This document shows, one piece after another, positions 15,787-24,402 of a DNA stretch of 64,000 bases. Within the stretch, counting starts at the first letter, position 1; every line of letters begins with the position of its first letter. A model generated the notes under the pieces. The model was not told the origin of the DNA. It made no database searches and saw nothing but the letters and a program-made list of their open reading frames with translations. The stretch is taken from the NCBI RefSeq assembly GCF_000196675.2, contig NC_015312.1, forward strand, positions 2,666,001 to 2,730,000, in the 5' to 3' direction. Both the position numbers and the translations under genes were made by a program. This DNA comes from Pseudonocardia benzenivorans CB1190 (GTDB lineage Bacteria; Actinomycetota; Actinomycetes; Mycobacteriales; Pseudonocardiaceae).

Positions 15787-15862
15787 TCAAATTTCGTCGA
15801 CCGGTGCCGTCGGGTGACCACCCGAAGCCGGACGACCGGAGCCGTCGAAAGGACCCCGACCG

Positions 15863-16972
15863 ATGAAGTTCGGCTTCTTCACCATGCCCGAGCACCCGCC
15901 GCGCGAGAACTGGACGCTGTCCTACGACCGCGACATCGCGAACATCGTGGATGCCGAGCGGCTGGGCTTCCACGAGTTCTGGGTGGGCGAGCACCACACC
16001 GGCGGGTACGAGAACGTGCCGGTGCCCGAGTACATGATCGCCAAGGCGTCGGCCGTGACGCACCGGATCCGGCTGGGCACCGGTGTCATCAACCTGCCCT
16101 ACCAGGACCCGTTCATGGTCGCCGAGCGCATGGCGTTCCTCGACCACCTCACCCACGGCCGACTGGAGTACGGCTTCGGCGGCGGCGGGCTGCCGACCGA
16201 CAAGGAGCTGTTCGGGCTGGAGCCGTCGGAGGCCTCGCCGCGGACCAACGAGGCGCTGGAGATCATCTGGCAGCTGCTGACGTCGGACGACCCGGTCAGC
16301 TACGAGGGCCAGTACTGGAAGTACGAGAACCGCCAGCTGCAGGTCGGCCCCTACCAGGACGTCCCGCCCTTCGCGATCGCCGGCCTCACCGGCACCCACA
16401 ACTACGCCAAGTGCGGCGAGCGCGGCTGGAAGCCCCTGTCCGTGCACTTCGCCCCGATCGACAACGGCACCTACGAGCTCGCGCCCGACCTCAAGGCCAT
16501 GGGCAAGGCGATGCTCGACGCCGGAGCCGCCGCGGGCATCGACCCGGCCGTCACCCGCGACAACTGGCGCATCGTCCGCGAGGTCTACGTCACCGACGAC
16601 AAGAACCAGGCGCTCAAGGACATCCGTGAGGGCGTCAAGCTCTCCTACGACTACCTGTTCGGGCTGGGCCTCGGCGCGCTGATGAAGATCGGCGACGGGA
16701 TGGAGGACGCCGACCTGACCTTCGAGTGGATGGTCGACAACATCCCGTGGATCGTCGGCAGCCCGGAGGAGTGCACCCGCCAGCTCAAGGAGCTGGAGGA
16801 GGAGGTCGGCGGCTTCGGCACGCTGCTGATCAACGTCCGCGACTGGGTGACCACCGACAAGTGGAACCGGTCGAACGAGATGTTCGCCCGCTACGTCATG
16901 CCGCACTTCACCAAGCGTGAGCGGCTCGACCGGCGCCAGCGGCTCGCGAACCGCGCGCTGGGCATCGACTGA
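15863..16972 (+). CDS. LLM-class flavin-dependent monooxygenase (bacterial luciferase-like)
   Basis: A 369-residue TIM-barrel protein of the luciferase-like monooxygenase class: MKFGFFTMPEHPPRENW, FHEFWVGEHHTGGYENVP, THRIRLGTGVINLPYQDP and GRLEYGFGGGG are typical of FMN-dependent group C alkanal or heterocycle monooxygenases. It needs reduced flavin from a separate reductase; F420 use is less likely because of the luciferase-alpha-type N-terminus. AAAGGA lies about 11 bases before the ATG. The stop overlaps the SDR start (TGATG). It probably oxygenates the substrate that the SDR and CoA ligases downstream convert to a thioester. Confidence 0.9.
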   Translation: MKFGFFTMPEHPPRENWTLSYDRDIANIVDAERLGFHEFWVGEHHTGGYENVPVPEYMIAKASAVTHRIRLGTGVINLPYQDPFMVAERMAFLDHLTHGRLEYGFGGGGLPTDKELFGLEPSEASPRTNEALEIIWQLLTSDDPVSYEGQYWKYENRQLQVGPYQDVPPFAIAGLTGTHNYAKCGERGWKPLSVHFAPIDNGTYELAPDLKAMGKAMLDAGAAAGIDPAVTRDNWRIVREVYVTDDKNQALKDIREGVKLSYDYLFGLGLGALMKIGDGMEDADLTFEWMVDNIPWIVGSPEECTRQLKELEEEVGGFGTLLINVRDWVTTDKWNRSNEMFARYVMPHFTKRERLDRRQRLANRALGID

Positions 16973-17805
16973 TGGAGGCCGGGCTGTCCTCGCCGGTCCC
17001 GGAGCTCGACGGCCGGACGGTCGTGGTGACCGGCGGGGGCAGCGGCATCGGCAAAGGCATCGCCGCGGCCCTGCTGGAGAAGGGCGCCAACGTCGTCGTC
17101 CTGGAGATCGAGCCCGCCAACATCAAGTCGGCGTCCGAGGAACTCGGCGGCGGCGATCGGATCGCCTGGCACGAGGGCTCGGTGTCGGTCGCGGCCGACG
17201 TCGAGGCCGCGTTCGCGCTGGCCGCCGAGCGGTACGGCCAGGTCCACCACCTCGTCAACAACGCCGGGACGGCGTCGTTGTCACTGGTGGAGGACACGAC
17301 GGAGGAGGACTGGGACCTCATCGTCGACACCCTGCTCAAGGGCACGTTCCTGTGCACGCGGGCGTTCGCCCGGCAGGCGGCCGACGACGGGGAGCCCCGC
17401 TCGATCGTCAACATCTCGTCGTTGAACGCGATCGCGGCGACCGACGGCCTCGGCCACTACTGCGCGGCCAAGGCCGGCGTCATGCAGTTCACCCAGACCT
17501 GTGCGGGTGAGCTGGGCCGGCGCGGGATCCGGGTCAACGCCATCGGCCCCGGCACGGTGAACACCCCGCTCGGCGCGGGCTTCACCGTCGGGCAGATCGG
17601 CAAGGAGTTCCTCGACCGGACGCTCGTCGAGAAGCGGCACCAGGACCCGTCGGACATCGCCGACGTGGCGCTGTTCCTGATGTCGCCCGCGGCGCAGCGG
17701 ATCACCGGTCACTTCGTCCCGGTCGACGGTGGGCAGCACGTCCGCGGCCTGCACTCGTACTGGGACGTGGCGCTCGAACAGGGCCTGGTCGAGAGGCCGT
17801 CCTGA
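16972..17805 (+). CDS. Short-chain dehydrogenase/reductase
   Basis: A 277-residue classical SDR with the cofactor motif TGGGSGIG (20-27), NNAG (97-99 region), the catalytic Ser149/150 in IVNISS, and YCAAK (Y163, K167). The 20-residue C-terminal extension after VPVDGGQHV is a little longer than usual. Acidic residues after beta-2 (VVVLEIEPAN) favour NAD+. It is translationally coupled to the LLM monooxygenase, and likely oxidises or reduces the hydroxylated product before activation by the ligase that follows. Confidence 0.9.
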   Translation: MEAGLSSPVPELDGRTVVVTGGGSGIGKGIAAALLEKGANVVVLEIEPANIKSASEELGGGDRIAWHEGSVSVAADVEAAFALAAERYGQVHHLVNNAGTASLSLVEDTTEEDWDLIVDTLLKGTFLCTRAFARQAADDGEPRSIVNISSLNAIAATDGLGHYCAAKAGVMQFTQTCAGELGRRGIRVNAIGPGTVNTPLGAGFTVGQIGKEFLDRTLVEKRHQDPSDIADVALFLMSPAAQRITGHFVPVDGGQHVRGLHSYWDVALEQGLVERPS

Positions 17806-17808
17806 GAG

Positions 17809-19350
17809 GTGCGCACGACTCTGCGTGAGGAGTTCGACCACGCGCTCCGGCGGTACCGGGCGCGGGTCGCGGTGGAGCACGCCGGCCGGCGATGGACGTA
17901 CCACGACGTCGACCGCTGGTCGGCGGCCGTCGCCGTGCAGCTCGCCGACCACGGCGTGCGCGCGGGCGACGCCGTCGCACTGCACATGGGCAACTGCGTC
18001 GAGTTCCTGGTCGCCGACGTCGCGGTGGCCCGGCTCGGCGCGGTGAAGGTGCCGGTCAACCCGTTGCTGCCACCGTCGACGGTCGAGCACGTGCTGCGCG
18101 CGTCGAAGGCCCGCGTGGTCGTCCGGGGTACGAGCCTGCCCACGACGGCCGGCGTACCGTCGCTGGTCGTCGACGACGGGGGAGGGCGGCCCCGCGCGCG
18201 CGACGAGGTCCTCGTCCCCTCACCGCCACCCGGACGGCCGCCACCCGGACTGGCCCCGGCGCCGCCCGATCCCGGTATCGGCGCAGGTGACCGGGCCGCG
18301 ATCTACTTCACCGGCGGCACGACCGGGCTGCCGAAGGGCGTCGTCCACACGCAGGCGTCGGCGGTCGCGGTGCACCGGGCGCAGCTGCTCGAAGCGGAGA
18401 TCACCGCCGACGACCGGCTGCTGCTCACCACCCCGCTCGCCCACGCCGCCGGGCTGTTCGCCCAGAGTGCGCTGATCCGCGGCGCGACGTCGGTGATCGA
18501 GTCCGGCTTCGACGCGTCGTCTGTGCTGCACCAGTTGCGCGACAACGGGATCACCTGGACCTTCCTGGTGCCGACGATGATCTACCGGCTCCTCGACGCC
18601 GCCGGCGGATCGGCGGCCCACGTGCTGCGGACCGTCGTCTATGGTGCAGCACCCATCGCGCCGAGCCGCCTCGCCGCCGCGCTGGAGGTGTTCGGGCCGG
18701 TGTTCGTGCAGCTCTACGGACAGACCGAGTGCCCGAACTGGGGCACCCGCCTCGCCAAGTCCGACCACGACCCCGCCCGGCCCGACCGCCTCGGCTCGGC
18801 CGGGCAGGCCTCGATCGACGCGGACGTGCAGGTCGTGTCCGACGCCGGTGCCCCACTGCCCGCGGGCGAGACCGGGGAGATCTGCCTGCGCTCGCCGTAC
18901 ACGCTGGAGTGCTACCTCGACGACCCCGGGGCCACCGCCGCGAAGTTCCTGCCCGGCGGGTGGATCCGCACCGGCGACGTCGGGTTCCTCGACGACGACG
19001 GCTACCTCCACCTGCGCGACCGCACGTCGGACATGGTCATCTCCGGTGGCATGAACGTCTACTGCCGCGAGGTCGAGGACACGCTGGTCAGGCACCCCGC
19101 GGTCGCCCGCGTCGCCGTCATCGGCGTGCCGCACGACGACTGGGGCGAGGCCGTGCACGCCGTCGTCGTGCCCGGCCCGGGGTTCGACGCCGCCGCACTG
19201 CTGGAATGGGCCCGCGGCGAGCTCGCCGGCTACGCCCGCCCGAAGACCGTCGAGATCGTCGACGCCCTGCCGGAGACCCCGTTCGGCAAGATCGATAAGA
19301 AGGTCCTGCGGGCCCCGCACTGGGCGGGCCGGGACCGCGCGATCGGATAG
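17809..19350 (+). CDS. AMP-dependent acyl-CoA synthetase
   Basis: A 513-residue member of the ANL superfamily. The phosphate-binding loop FTGGTTGLPKGV starts at residue 167, followed by YGQTE, the hinge region GWIRTGDVG, and the C-terminal catalytic lysine motif GKIDKKVLR. The N-terminal third has a Pro/Arg-rich linker (SPPPGRPPPGLAPAPP) not common in the family. It should activate a carboxylic acid made by the monooxygenase and dehydrogenase to a CoA thioester. GTG 17809 starts 3 bases after the SDR stop, in a tight operon. Confidence 0.9.
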   Translation: MRTTLREEFDHALRRYRARVAVEHAGRRWTYHDVDRWSAAVAVQLADHGVRAGDAVALHMGNCVEFLVADVAVARLGAVKVPVNPLLPPSTVEHVLRASKARVVVRGTSLPTTAGVPSLVVDDGGGRPRARDEVLVPSPPPGRPPPGLAPAPPDPGIGAGDRAAIYFTGGTTGLPKGVVHTQASAVAVHRAQLLEAEITADDRLLLTTPLAHAAGLFAQSALIRGATSVIESGFDASSVLHQLRDNGITWTFLVPTMIYRLLDAAGGSAAHVLRTVVYGAAPIAPSRLAAALEVFGPVFVQLYGQTECPNWGTRLAKSDHDPARPDRLGSAGQASIDADVQVVSDAGAPLPAGETGEICLRSPYTLECYLDDPGATAAKFLPGGWIRTGDVGFLDDDGYLHLRDRTSDMVISGGMNVYCREVEDTLVRHPAVARVAVIGVPHDDWGEAVHAVVVPGPGFDAAALLEWARGELAGYARPKTVEIVDALPETPFGKIDKKVLRAPHWAGRDRAIG

Positions 19351-19358
19351 GAGCCCCA

Positions 19359-20720
19359 GTGTCGCAACCCCGCTCGGTCGCCCCGAGATCGACCTCCACG
19401 GACGCCCGCGGCTACCCGCGGTTCTGGGACGAGGAGCGCGAGACCCTCGACCCCGCGAAGCGCGACGCGCTGATCCTCGACCGGATCCACCACCAGCTCG
19501 CCTACGCGTGGGCCGAGCTGCCGTTCTACCGGCGGCACTGGCAGGCCCACGGCTTCCACCCCGACCAGGTGCGCTCGCTCGAGGACTTCACGACGAAGGT
19601 CCCGGTGATCACGAAGAAGATGCTCGTCGCCGACCAGGCCGAGCATCCGCCGTTCGGCAGCTACGCCCGTGCCCTGCCGCCCGGCGGCATCGCGCGCATC
19701 CACGGCTCGTCGGGGACGTCGGGCACGCCGACGATGTACGCGGTCTCGAAGACCGACTGGGAGCGCGCGGGCGAGGTGCACGCGATGGCGCAGTGGTGCG
19801 CCGGTGTGCGGCCGGACGACATCGTCCAGGTGGGCTTCCCGTTCGGGCTGTTCTTCGGCGGCTGGGGTGTCGTGCAGGGCGCGGAGCGGATCGGCGCCAC
19901 GCTCTTCCCGCTCGGCGTCACCGACTCGCAGCGGCACCTCGAGCTCATCGAGCGACTGGGCTCGACGGTGTTCAGCGCGACGCCGTCGTACTGCATCCAT
20001 CTGTTGTCGGTGGCCGAGAACCTCGGCGTCGACCTGCGCGCCTCGACGGTCCGGCACCTGCTCGTCGGCGGGGAGCCGGGCGGCTCGCTGCCGGGCACCC
20101 GCGCGATCATCGAGCAGGGCTGGGACGCCGTCGTCGCCGACGCCGGTTCGACCTCGGAGATGTACCCGTTCCAGACGAGCGTCGGCTGCGAGGCCGGCAC
20201 GGGCACCCACCTCTACACCGACGAGGTCTACACCGAGGTCGTCGACGGCACCGACCCCAACGTGCCGATCCCGGCCGGCCGGCGCGGCGCTGTCGTCTAC
20301 ACCCACCTCTGGCGGGACTCCCAACCGATGATCCGGTTCGCGCCCGGCGACGAGACGTACCTGGCGACGGACCCCTGCCCGTGCGGGCGCACCTACCCGC
20401 GGCTGCCCGAGGGCGTGCTCGGCCGGCTCGACGACATGCTCGTCATCCGGGGCGCCAACGTGTTCCCCAGCGCGGTGGAGACCGCGTTGCGCAGCGTCCC
20501 GGAGCTGGGCCCGGAGTTCCGCATCCGGGTCCACAAGCGTGGGGCGCTGGACGAGCTGACCGTCGAGGCCGAGGCGGAGCCCGCCGACGACGCCCTGCGC
20601 GCCCGCACCGAGGAGGCGCTGCTGCGGGTCCTGGGCATCCGGGCAGGCGTCACGCTGCTCGCGCCGGGCACCCTGCCGGAGACGACGTTCAAGGCCCGCC
20701 GGGTCGTCGACGAACGCTGA
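19359..20720 (+). CDS. Phenylacetate-CoA ligase (PaaK)-like enzyme
   Basis: A 453-residue ANL-superfamily enzyme of the PaaK type: a short N-terminus with AYAWAELPFYRRHWQAHG, the P-loop HGSSGTSGTPT (from residue 115), FPFGLFFGGWGVVQG, PMIRFAPGDETYL, and CPCGRTYPRL near the C-terminal domain, where PaaK enzymes also have a CxCGR sequence. It lies 8 bases after another CoA ligase, so the operon makes two acid-activating enzymes of different subfamilies. They may act on aromatic and aliphatic acids respectively, or at different pathway steps. Not the housekeeping phenylacetate pathway, since no paa genes are near. Confidence 0.88.
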   Translation: MSQPRSVAPRSTSTDARGYPRFWDEERETLDPAKRDALILDRIHHQLAYAWAELPFYRRHWQAHGFHPDQVRSLEDFTTKVPVITKKMLVADQAEHPPFGSYARALPPGGIARIHGSSGTSGTPTMYAVSKTDWERAGEVHAMAQWCAGVRPDDIVQVGFPFGLFFGGWGVVQGAERIGATLFPLGVTDSQRHLELIERLGSTVFSATPSYCIHLLSVAENLGVDLRASTVRHLLVGGEPGGSLPGTRAIIEQGWDAVVADAGSTSEMYPFQTSVGCEAGTGTHLYTDEVYTEVVDGTDPNVPIPAGRRGAVVYTHLWRDSQPMIRFAPGDETYLATDPCPCGRTYPRLPEGVLGRLDDMLVIRGANVFPSAVETALRSVPELGPEFRIRVHKRGALDELTVEAEAEPADDALRARTEEALLRVLGIRAGVTLLAPGTLPETTFKARRVVDER

Positions 20721-20777
20721 GCGGCGCACGACGGCTGCGTCGCCGCACCCTGCGGCCGGCGGTACGCCGCGGATGTC

Positions 20778-20817
20778 GTGAGCGGCGATGGTCGCCATGG
20801 CGACCATCGCCGCTCAC
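20778..20817. repeat. Convergent-junction palindrome, copy 4 (perfect)
   Basis: A perfect 40-nt palindrome with half-site GTGAGCGGCGATGGTCGCCA. The minus-strand dipeptidase stop (20814-20816) is in the right arm; the plus-strand ligase stops 58 bases upstream. Each arm also contains a small palindrome of its own (GGCGA-TGG-TCGCC), so two mini-hairpins or one long hairpin could form. Confidence 0.88.
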
Positions 20818-22049
20818 GGCCAGAGGGGGGCCGTGGCGACGCACTCGGCCTCGTGCAGCACGCGCAGGACGTTGCGCCCGGTCAAGGCCTCGAGGTCCGG
20901 TTGCGACCAGCCGCGGCGGGCGAGCTCGGCGAGCAGCCGCGGGTAGCCGGAGACGTCCTCGAGACCGACGGGCTGGATGTCGACGCCGTCGTAGTCCCCG
21001 CCGATCCCGACGTGCTCGACGCCCGCCACCTCGCGCACGTGCTCGACGTGGTCGGCGACCCGGGCCACGGTGACGGGCGGGCGGGGGTTGCGGGCGAGCC
21101 AGTCGGCGAACCCGGCGTGGACGGTGCCCTTCGTCGCGGCGCGGTACTCGGCGGCGACGTCGGCGGCCGACTCGCCGGGCCGCGGCGCGCGCGGCCACCA
21201 CGACAGCGAGTCCGGCACGCCCAGCCGCGCGCGTTCGGCGTCGGCCGCCCGGTCCCAGGCGTCGACCTCGGCGGAGAGGAAGTACGGCACGAACGTCACC
21301 TGCACGACGCCGCCGTTGCCGGGGACGCGGGCCAGCACGTCGTCGGCGACGTTGCGCGGATGGTCGCACAGCGCCCGTGCCGACGAGTGGCTGAACAGCA
21401 CGGGTGCGGTCGCGACGTCGAGCGCGGCGTGCATGGTCGTCGCCGCGACGTGGGAGAGGTCGACGAGGATGCCGAGGCGGGTCATCTCGGCGACGACGGC
21501 GCGGCCCGTGTCGTCGAGCCCGCCGACGCCGGGCTCGTCGGTCGCCGAGTCGGCCCAAGGCGTGTTGTCGTTGTGCGTCAACGTCATGTACCGGACACCG
21601 AGGCGCGCGAGCGCGCGCAGCACGCCCGGGGACGAGGCGATGCTGTGGCCGCCCTCCAGTCCGATCAGGGAGGCGATGCGACCCTCGCGCCACGCCGCGC
21701 GGACCATCTCGGCGGTGTAGGCGATCGCGAGCGTCCTGCGGTGCCGTTCGACCATCCGGTACACGGCGTCGATCTGTTCGAGCGTGGCGACGACGGCCTC
21801 GGGCTCGGGCAGCGACGAGGGCACGTAGGCCGACCAGAACTGCGCGCCGACACCGCCGGCGCGCAGCCGCGGGAGGTCGGTGTGCAGCTCGGGGCAGGGC
21901 CCGTCGAGGCCGTCGACGGCGTAGCCGGTGGTGGCCCGCAGCGCGGACGCGAGGTCGTTGTGCCCGTCGACGACCGGCACGGCGCGCAGCACCGCCGCGA
22001 CCAGCGCCTCGACGGCTGACCCGGGTGCGCCGGTCGCCACGTCCGTCAT
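20814..22049 (-). CDS. Membrane dipeptidase-family metallohydrolase (peptidase M19)
   Basis: A 411-residue M19 renal-dipeptidase-like enzyme. The zinc-binding pattern is visible: HxD (H30, D32 in VVDGHNDLA), the bridging E132 ([10 protein letters not shown]), H200 (VDLSHVA) and H221 ([10 protein letters not shown]), then [11 protein letters not shown] with the conserved Asp. The TIM-barrel amidohydrolase cleaves dipeptides, in some members D-amino-acid dipeptides or beta-lactams. There is no signal peptide, so it is cytoplasmic. It stands alone; the ATG at 22047-22049 is the only good start, and the stop lies in the palindrome at 20778. Confidence 0.9.
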   Translation of the reverse strand: MTDVATGAPGSAVEALVAAVLRAVPVVDGHNDLASALRATTGYAVDGLDGPCPELHTDLPRLRAGGVGAQFWSAYVPSSLPEPEAVVATLEQIDAVYRMVERHRRTLAIAYTAEMVRAAWREGRIASLIGLEGGHSIASSPGVLRALARLGVRYMTLTHNDNTPWADSATDEPGVGGLDDTGRAVVAEMTRLGILVDLSHVAATTMHAALDVATAPVLFSHSSARALCDHPRNVADDVLARVPGNGGVVQVTFVPYFLSAEVDAWDRAADAERARLGVPDSLSWWPRAPRPGESAADVAAEYRAATKGTVHAGFADWLARNPRPPVTVARVADHVEHVREVAGVEHVGIGGDYDGVDIQPVGLEDVSGYPRLLAELARRGWSQPDLEALTGRNVLRVLHEAECVATAPLWP

Positions 22050-22253
22050 CCGCCGTCCCCGGTCCGGTGCCGGCGCCACCGCCGGCTCTCCCGACGACCG
22101 TCCCACAGCGGCCGCGCGAGCCGGACACCGACCCGGGTCGCCGCGGCGACCTCGAAGCTGCTCTCCACTTCGCGTGGGCTGGGGCCGCCGCCTGACGCGA
22201 CGTGGTCGGTCCTGCTCCTGCCCGCGGCGATACTGCTCGCCGTCGCCTCGATC

Positions 22254-22520
22254 ATGGGCTGGCAGCTGTGGCACATCGCGACCACGGTGTCCGTTGGCGT
22301 GGACGGCACCGTGGTGATCCGGCGCCCGCTGGGCGAGCTGCGCACCCGCGCCCACGCCGTACGACAGGTGCGCCCTTCGGCTTTCGTGTCGGGGCGGAAC
22401 ACGCCCACCGTCGTCGAGACCCCGGACGGATGGGCCCACCTCGTTCGTGCTCGGACCGAGAAGGAGGCGGTGGTCGCAGCGATCCTCGCGTTCAACCCGA
22501 GCCTCCGTATCGAGATCTGA
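22254..22520 (+). CDS. Small membrane-associated PH-like protein or fragment
   Basis: Eighty-eight residues from the ATG ([20 protein letters not shown], then [19 protein letters not shown]). In the same frame upstream, without any start codon, the sequence reads [16 protein letters not shown], which would form a transmembrane helix continuous with this ORF. The C-terminal part looks like a small beta-rich bacterial PH-like domain. Either the true start is an unusual codon, or the gene has lost its 5' end. It lies between the divergent dipeptidase start and the convergent amidotransferase gene. Function unknown; it could also be non-coding. Confidence 0.4.
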   Translation: MGWQLWHIATTVSVGVDGTVVIRRPLGELRTRAHAVRQVRPSAFVSGRNTPTVVETPDGWAHLVRARTEKEAVVAAILAFNPSLRIEI

Positions 22521-22645
22521 TCGAGGGACCCCCGGCCGGGCCGCGGTGCAGACGAAGGGTTCAGGGTGTCGATCGTCGCGAGCTCGGGCTCGGCGGCTAC
22601 CGACCCGCTCAGGCGCTCGGTCGTGGGCCGGCACGGCCTCCCTCG

Positions 22646-23359
22646 TCAGCCCACCCCGAAGAACCGGGCATACAGGCGATGTGCAGCGGCGATCGCATCG
22701 GGCAGCTGCTTCGCCGTGTCGGCGAGCAGCTCTGCCCGCTCCCCGCCTGCCTCGACGAGCAGCCGAAGCCGCCGGTCGCTGTCCATCCACTGGACGAGTT
22801 GCGTCTCGGTCACCTCGGGATGGAACTGCACACCCAGGTGGCCGTCCTGGCGGAACGCCTGGACGCAGCTACCGCGCGCGATGACCGACGCCGTCCCCGG
22901 CGCGGTGATCTCGTCGCCGTGCCACTCGAACCACGTCGCGTCGACGAGGTCGGCCCAGTCATCGGCCGGGTCGTCCGGGGACGCGTCGACGCACGGGGCG
23001 ATGGGGATCCAGCCGCGCTCGATCGTCGCCGCCTGCTGCACGGTCCCGCCCAGCAGACCCGCGAGGAGCTGGGCGCCGAAGCAGATGCCGAACACCGGGG
23101 TGCCCAGCGCCATCGTCTCGCGGACGAACTCCTTCTCCGCCGAGAGCCACGGGACGCTCTCGTCGTACGCGGCCTCCCGGCTGCCGAGGACGACGAGCGC
23201 GCGAAACCGTTGCGGCACACCCAGACCGTCGGTCGACGCGTCGACCAGCTCCCACGACAGGGAGTTGGCGGTCAGCCACTCCCCGAGGTTGCCAGGGCCG
23301 GCGTCGTCCTGGTGCTGGATGACGAGGATCGTGTCCCGACTCGATGCGCGGTCAGTCAC
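22646..23359 (-). CDS. Class I glutamine amidotransferase-like hydrolase
   Basis: A 237-residue GATase1 domain protein with the nucleophile elbow [10 protein letters not shown] (C93) and the C-terminal GVQFHPEV (H180, E182) of the catalytic triad. There is no synthetase domain, so it may act alone as a gamma-glutamyl amide hydrolase, similar in role to PuuD or IpuF. It is last in the DUF1097-GS-nitrilase operon and overlaps the nitrilase stop by 8 bases. With the glutamine synthetase-like ligase this would close a gamma-glutamylation cycle: ligation to glutamate, conversion, then hydrolysis. Confidence 0.88.
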   Translation of the reverse strand: MTDRASSRDTILVIQHQDDAGPGNLGEWLTANSLSWELVDASTDGLGVPQRFRALVVLGSREAAYDESVPWLSAEKEFVRETMALGTPVFGICFGAQLLAGLLGGTVQQAATIERGWIPIAPCVDASPDDPADDWADLVDATWFEWHGDEITAPGTASVIARGSCVQAFRQDGHLGVQFHPEVTETQLVQWMDSDRRLRLLVEAGGERAELLADTAKQLPDAIAAAHRLYARFFGVG

Positions 23360-24401
23360 GGCTCGCCTCGCACTCCTTCGTGTCGACGAACCGCGCTGCT
23401 TCCCGTCGCGTCCGGTCGACGGTGACGGAGAAGATGTCGGGCCGGCTGTAGTGGCCGGTCGGGTCGAACGTCAGCCGCTCGCGGCCGACGGCTCGCAGGT
23501 CGAGGTCCGCCACGATGACGCCCTCCTCCCCGGTCACGGGCTCGACCAGCCAGGTCCCGTCCGGCGCCGCGATCCCGGAACCGCCGTCGAACGGCATCTC
23601 CGACGAGTTCTCGCGCAGCTCACGGAACAATGGGAAGTCCTCCGGGACGTCGTCGAGGGTGAGGATGCCCGACGCCGAGACGGCGAAGACGCGGCCCTCC
23701 TGCGCGGTGAAGCGGGTGATGTCGGCGTTGATCGAGCTCGCGCCCGGCCACGTCCCGACGTGTACCTGCTCGCCGTCTGCGTAGAGGGCGTGTCGCGCCT
23801 GGGGCATCCAGTTCTCCCAGCAGTTCAGCCCGCCGACCCGCGCCGGGCCGACGGCGTGGGTCCGCAGGCCGGCGCCGTCGCCCTGGGCCCAGACGAGGCG
23901 CTCGTCGTAGGTCGGCACGAGCTTGCGGTGGTGGCCGACGAGCCCGTCGCCGGGCCTGATCGCCAGGAGCGTGCAGTAGGTCGAACCGCTGGCCGGCCCG
24001 CGACCGCGCTCCGTGACGCCGACGAAGAGAGTCAGGCCGAGGTCGGTCGCGAGCGCCTCGAGTTCGCGCTGCTCCGGCCCGCCGACCTCGATCGCGGAGT
24101 CGAGGTAGTAGGCATAGCACTCCTTCTGGGCGGCGTCGTCGAAGTTGGCGCCGTGCGTGCGGGTGAGCCAGAACGGATAACCGGACAGGTAGGTCTCGGG
24201 GAAGGCGAGCATCTGGACCCCCGCGGAGGCGGCCACGTGGGCCGCCTCCGCGAGGCGCTTCATGCGCGCGCCGACATCGAGCCACCGTCCGCCGAGCTGG
24301 GCGGCCGCGACCGTGAGGGTCGATCGCGGGTCCGGGTCCGGGAGGCGGGAGGCGGCCAGGACACGAAGTTCCGGTACTCCCGCGCCGGCGTCGTCGATCA
24401 C
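23352..24401 (-). CDS. Nitrilase (carbon-nitrogen hydrolase)
   Basis: A 349-residue nitrilase-superfamily enzyme with the complete Glu-Lys-Cys triad: E69 (LAFPETYLSGYPFW), K160 (HHRKLVPTYDERLVW) and C194 (GGLNCWENWMP). The NCWENWMP and FPETYLSGYP signatures fit branch-1 true nitrilases (nitrile to acid plus ammonia) rather than amidases. The ~28-residue N-terminal extension is unusual and might be removed with a later start. It starts 1 base after the GS-like gene stop; released ammonia could be captured by that enzyme. Confidence 0.9.
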   Translation of the reverse strand: MIDDAGAGVPELRVLAASRLPDPDPRSTLTVAAAQLGGRWLDVGARMKRLAEAAHVAASAGVQMLAFPETYLSGYPFWLTRTHGANFDDAAQKECYAYYLDSAIEVGGPEQRELEALATDLGLTLFVGVTERGRGPASGSTYCTLLAIRPGDGLVGHHRKLVPTYDERLVWAQGDGAGLRTHAVGPARVGGLNCWENWMPQARHALYADGEQVHVGTWPGASSINADITRFTAQEGRVFAVSASGILTLDDVPEDFPLFRELRENSSEMPFDGGSGIAAPDGTWLVEPVTGEEGVIVADLDLRAVGRERLTFDPTGHYSRPDIFSVTVDRTRREAARFVDTKECEASRD

Positions 24402-24402
24402 G

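Noticed and set aside
22046-22495. A 149-residue minus-strand frame opposite the small PH-like ORF
   Set aside because: Composition is Arg/Ser/Thr-rich without structure and it overlaps the dipeptidase start region; likely a shadow frame.
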